6,289 bases of DNA, taken from positions 1 to 6,289 of the forward strand of contig PLRZ01000077.1 of assembly GCA_003164075.1 (NCBI GenBank), given 5' to 3'. This document shows, one piece after another, positions 6,088 through 6,289 of the stretch; position 1 is the first letter of the stretch, and every line of letters begins with the position of its first letter. This stretch comes from Bryobacterales bacterium. GTDB lineage: Bacteria; Acidobacteriota; Terriglobia; Bryobacterales; Bryobacteraceae. The notes under the pieces were generated by a model. The model saw only the letters and a list, made by a program, of their open reading frames with translations, was not told the origin of the DNA and searched no databases. Both the position numbers and the translations under genes were made by a program.

Positions 6088-6109
6088 GAACTCGTGGATT
6101 GGATTAATC

Positions 6110-6117
6110 TTAGCTAA
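6110..6117. promoter_or_regulatory. TTAGCTAA palindrome at the antitoxin start site, possible operator
   Basis: A perfect 8-bp palindrome falls where transcription from the upstream -10 box should begin (about 6115). Ribbon-helix-helix antitoxins commonly repress their own operons by binding short palindromes overlapping the promoter, so this is a plausible operator core. Eight base pairs alone are weak evidence. Confidence 0.35.
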
Positions 6118-6121
6118 ACTT

Positions 6122-6149
6122 ATTATAACTGGGCCGCAGAATCCGTCAA
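6122..6149 (-). promoter_or_regulatory. Sigma-70-type promoter of the toxin-antitoxin operon
   Basis: On the minus strand TTGACG (6149-6144) and TATAAT (6127-6122) are separated by 16 bases: 5 of 6 and 6 of 6 consensus matches. The start site would be at about 6115, with a leader of about 28 bases before ATG 6087. The -35 lies inside the codons of the upstream gene and the -10 covers its TAA stop, so the operon can be transcribed independently even though the genes are only 35 bases apart. Confidence 0.65.
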
Positions 6150-6289
6150 CCTCGCTGCCTCTTGGGAAGGCGCGGAATGGGCGTTTTCGGCGTCGTTCAG
6201 GGCATGCAGCCAGTGATCAGGCAAAGCCCATATCGGCTCGGAGATTGCCTCCGGTCGGTCGAGGTCGCTGGGGATCGCGAGTCCGCCGC
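6123..6289 (-). CDS. 3' end of an unidentified gene (partial, runs off the right edge)
   Basis: A minus-strand frame is open from the window edge to TAA at 6125-6123, giving 54 codons. The sequence is convincingly protein-like, including IPSDLDRPEAISEPIWALPD and HWLHALNDAENAHSAPSQEA, ending RLTDSAAQL. The ending is acidic and soluble, with no membrane segment. I do not recognise the family from this tail. Its stop is 35 bases before the antitoxin ATG in the same direction, so it may read into the toxin-antitoxin operon, which also has its own promoter inside this gene's end. Confidence 0.55.
   Translation of the reverse strand, partial: GGLAIPSDLDRPEAISEPIWALPDHWLHALNDAENAHSAPSQEAARLTDSAAQL

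Overview
The window looks like a piece of a GC-rich free-living bacterial chromosome: a short conserved housekeeping block flanked on both sides by lower-density accessory DNA. The NAD-type isocitrate dehydrogenase, the pcm/DUF2103-like pair, and the solitary and paired toxin-antitoxin genes in degraded spacers would suit a soil bacterium such as an acidobacterium. That is an inference from gene type and style; no rRNA or lineage marker is present.

Layout. Positions 1-1048 (+) hold the 3' end of an unidentified gene overlapped by a membrane-anchored, coiled-coil hypothetical protein, which seems to have lost about 20 C-terminal codons to an in-frame TAG. Positions 1049-1885 have no convincing gene but contain several clear inverted repeats. 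An orphan XRE-type helix-turn-helix antitoxin-like gene lies at 1886-2122 (-), starting in a 10-bp tandem duplication. A roughly 320-bp spacer with an imperfect inverted repeat follows. The core block is a DUF2103-like gene (2445-2753, -), protein-L-isoaspartate O-methyltransferase pcm (2754-3401, -) and, divergently, an NAD-dependent isocitrate dehydrogenase (3428-4435, +). Only 26 bp separate pcm and the dehydrogenase, and a symmetrical TATAAT element there could serve both directions and produce leaderless or near-leaderless mRNAs.

Downstream is a second accessory region: a truncated VapB-type antitoxin remnant with its promoter still in place (4481-4642), an unassigned coding-like fragment on the minus strand (4678-4842), a gene-poor stretch with clustered CCGGCG motifs, and then an apparently intact type II toxin-antitoxin operon on the minus strand (ribbon-helix-helix antitoxin 5731-6087, PIN-domain RNase toxin 5334-5759). 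Its likely promoter lies inside the 3' end of another gene that runs off the window (6123-6289, -).

Functionally the core block covers TCA-cycle oxidation of isocitrate and repair of damaged aspartyl residues in proteins. The flanks carry one complete toxin-antitoxin module and two orphan antitoxin relics, which fits repeated gain and decay. I see no convincing new multi-gene system. The most unusual points are the compact bidirectional promoter, the promoter embedded in a coding end, and the decayed antitoxins.
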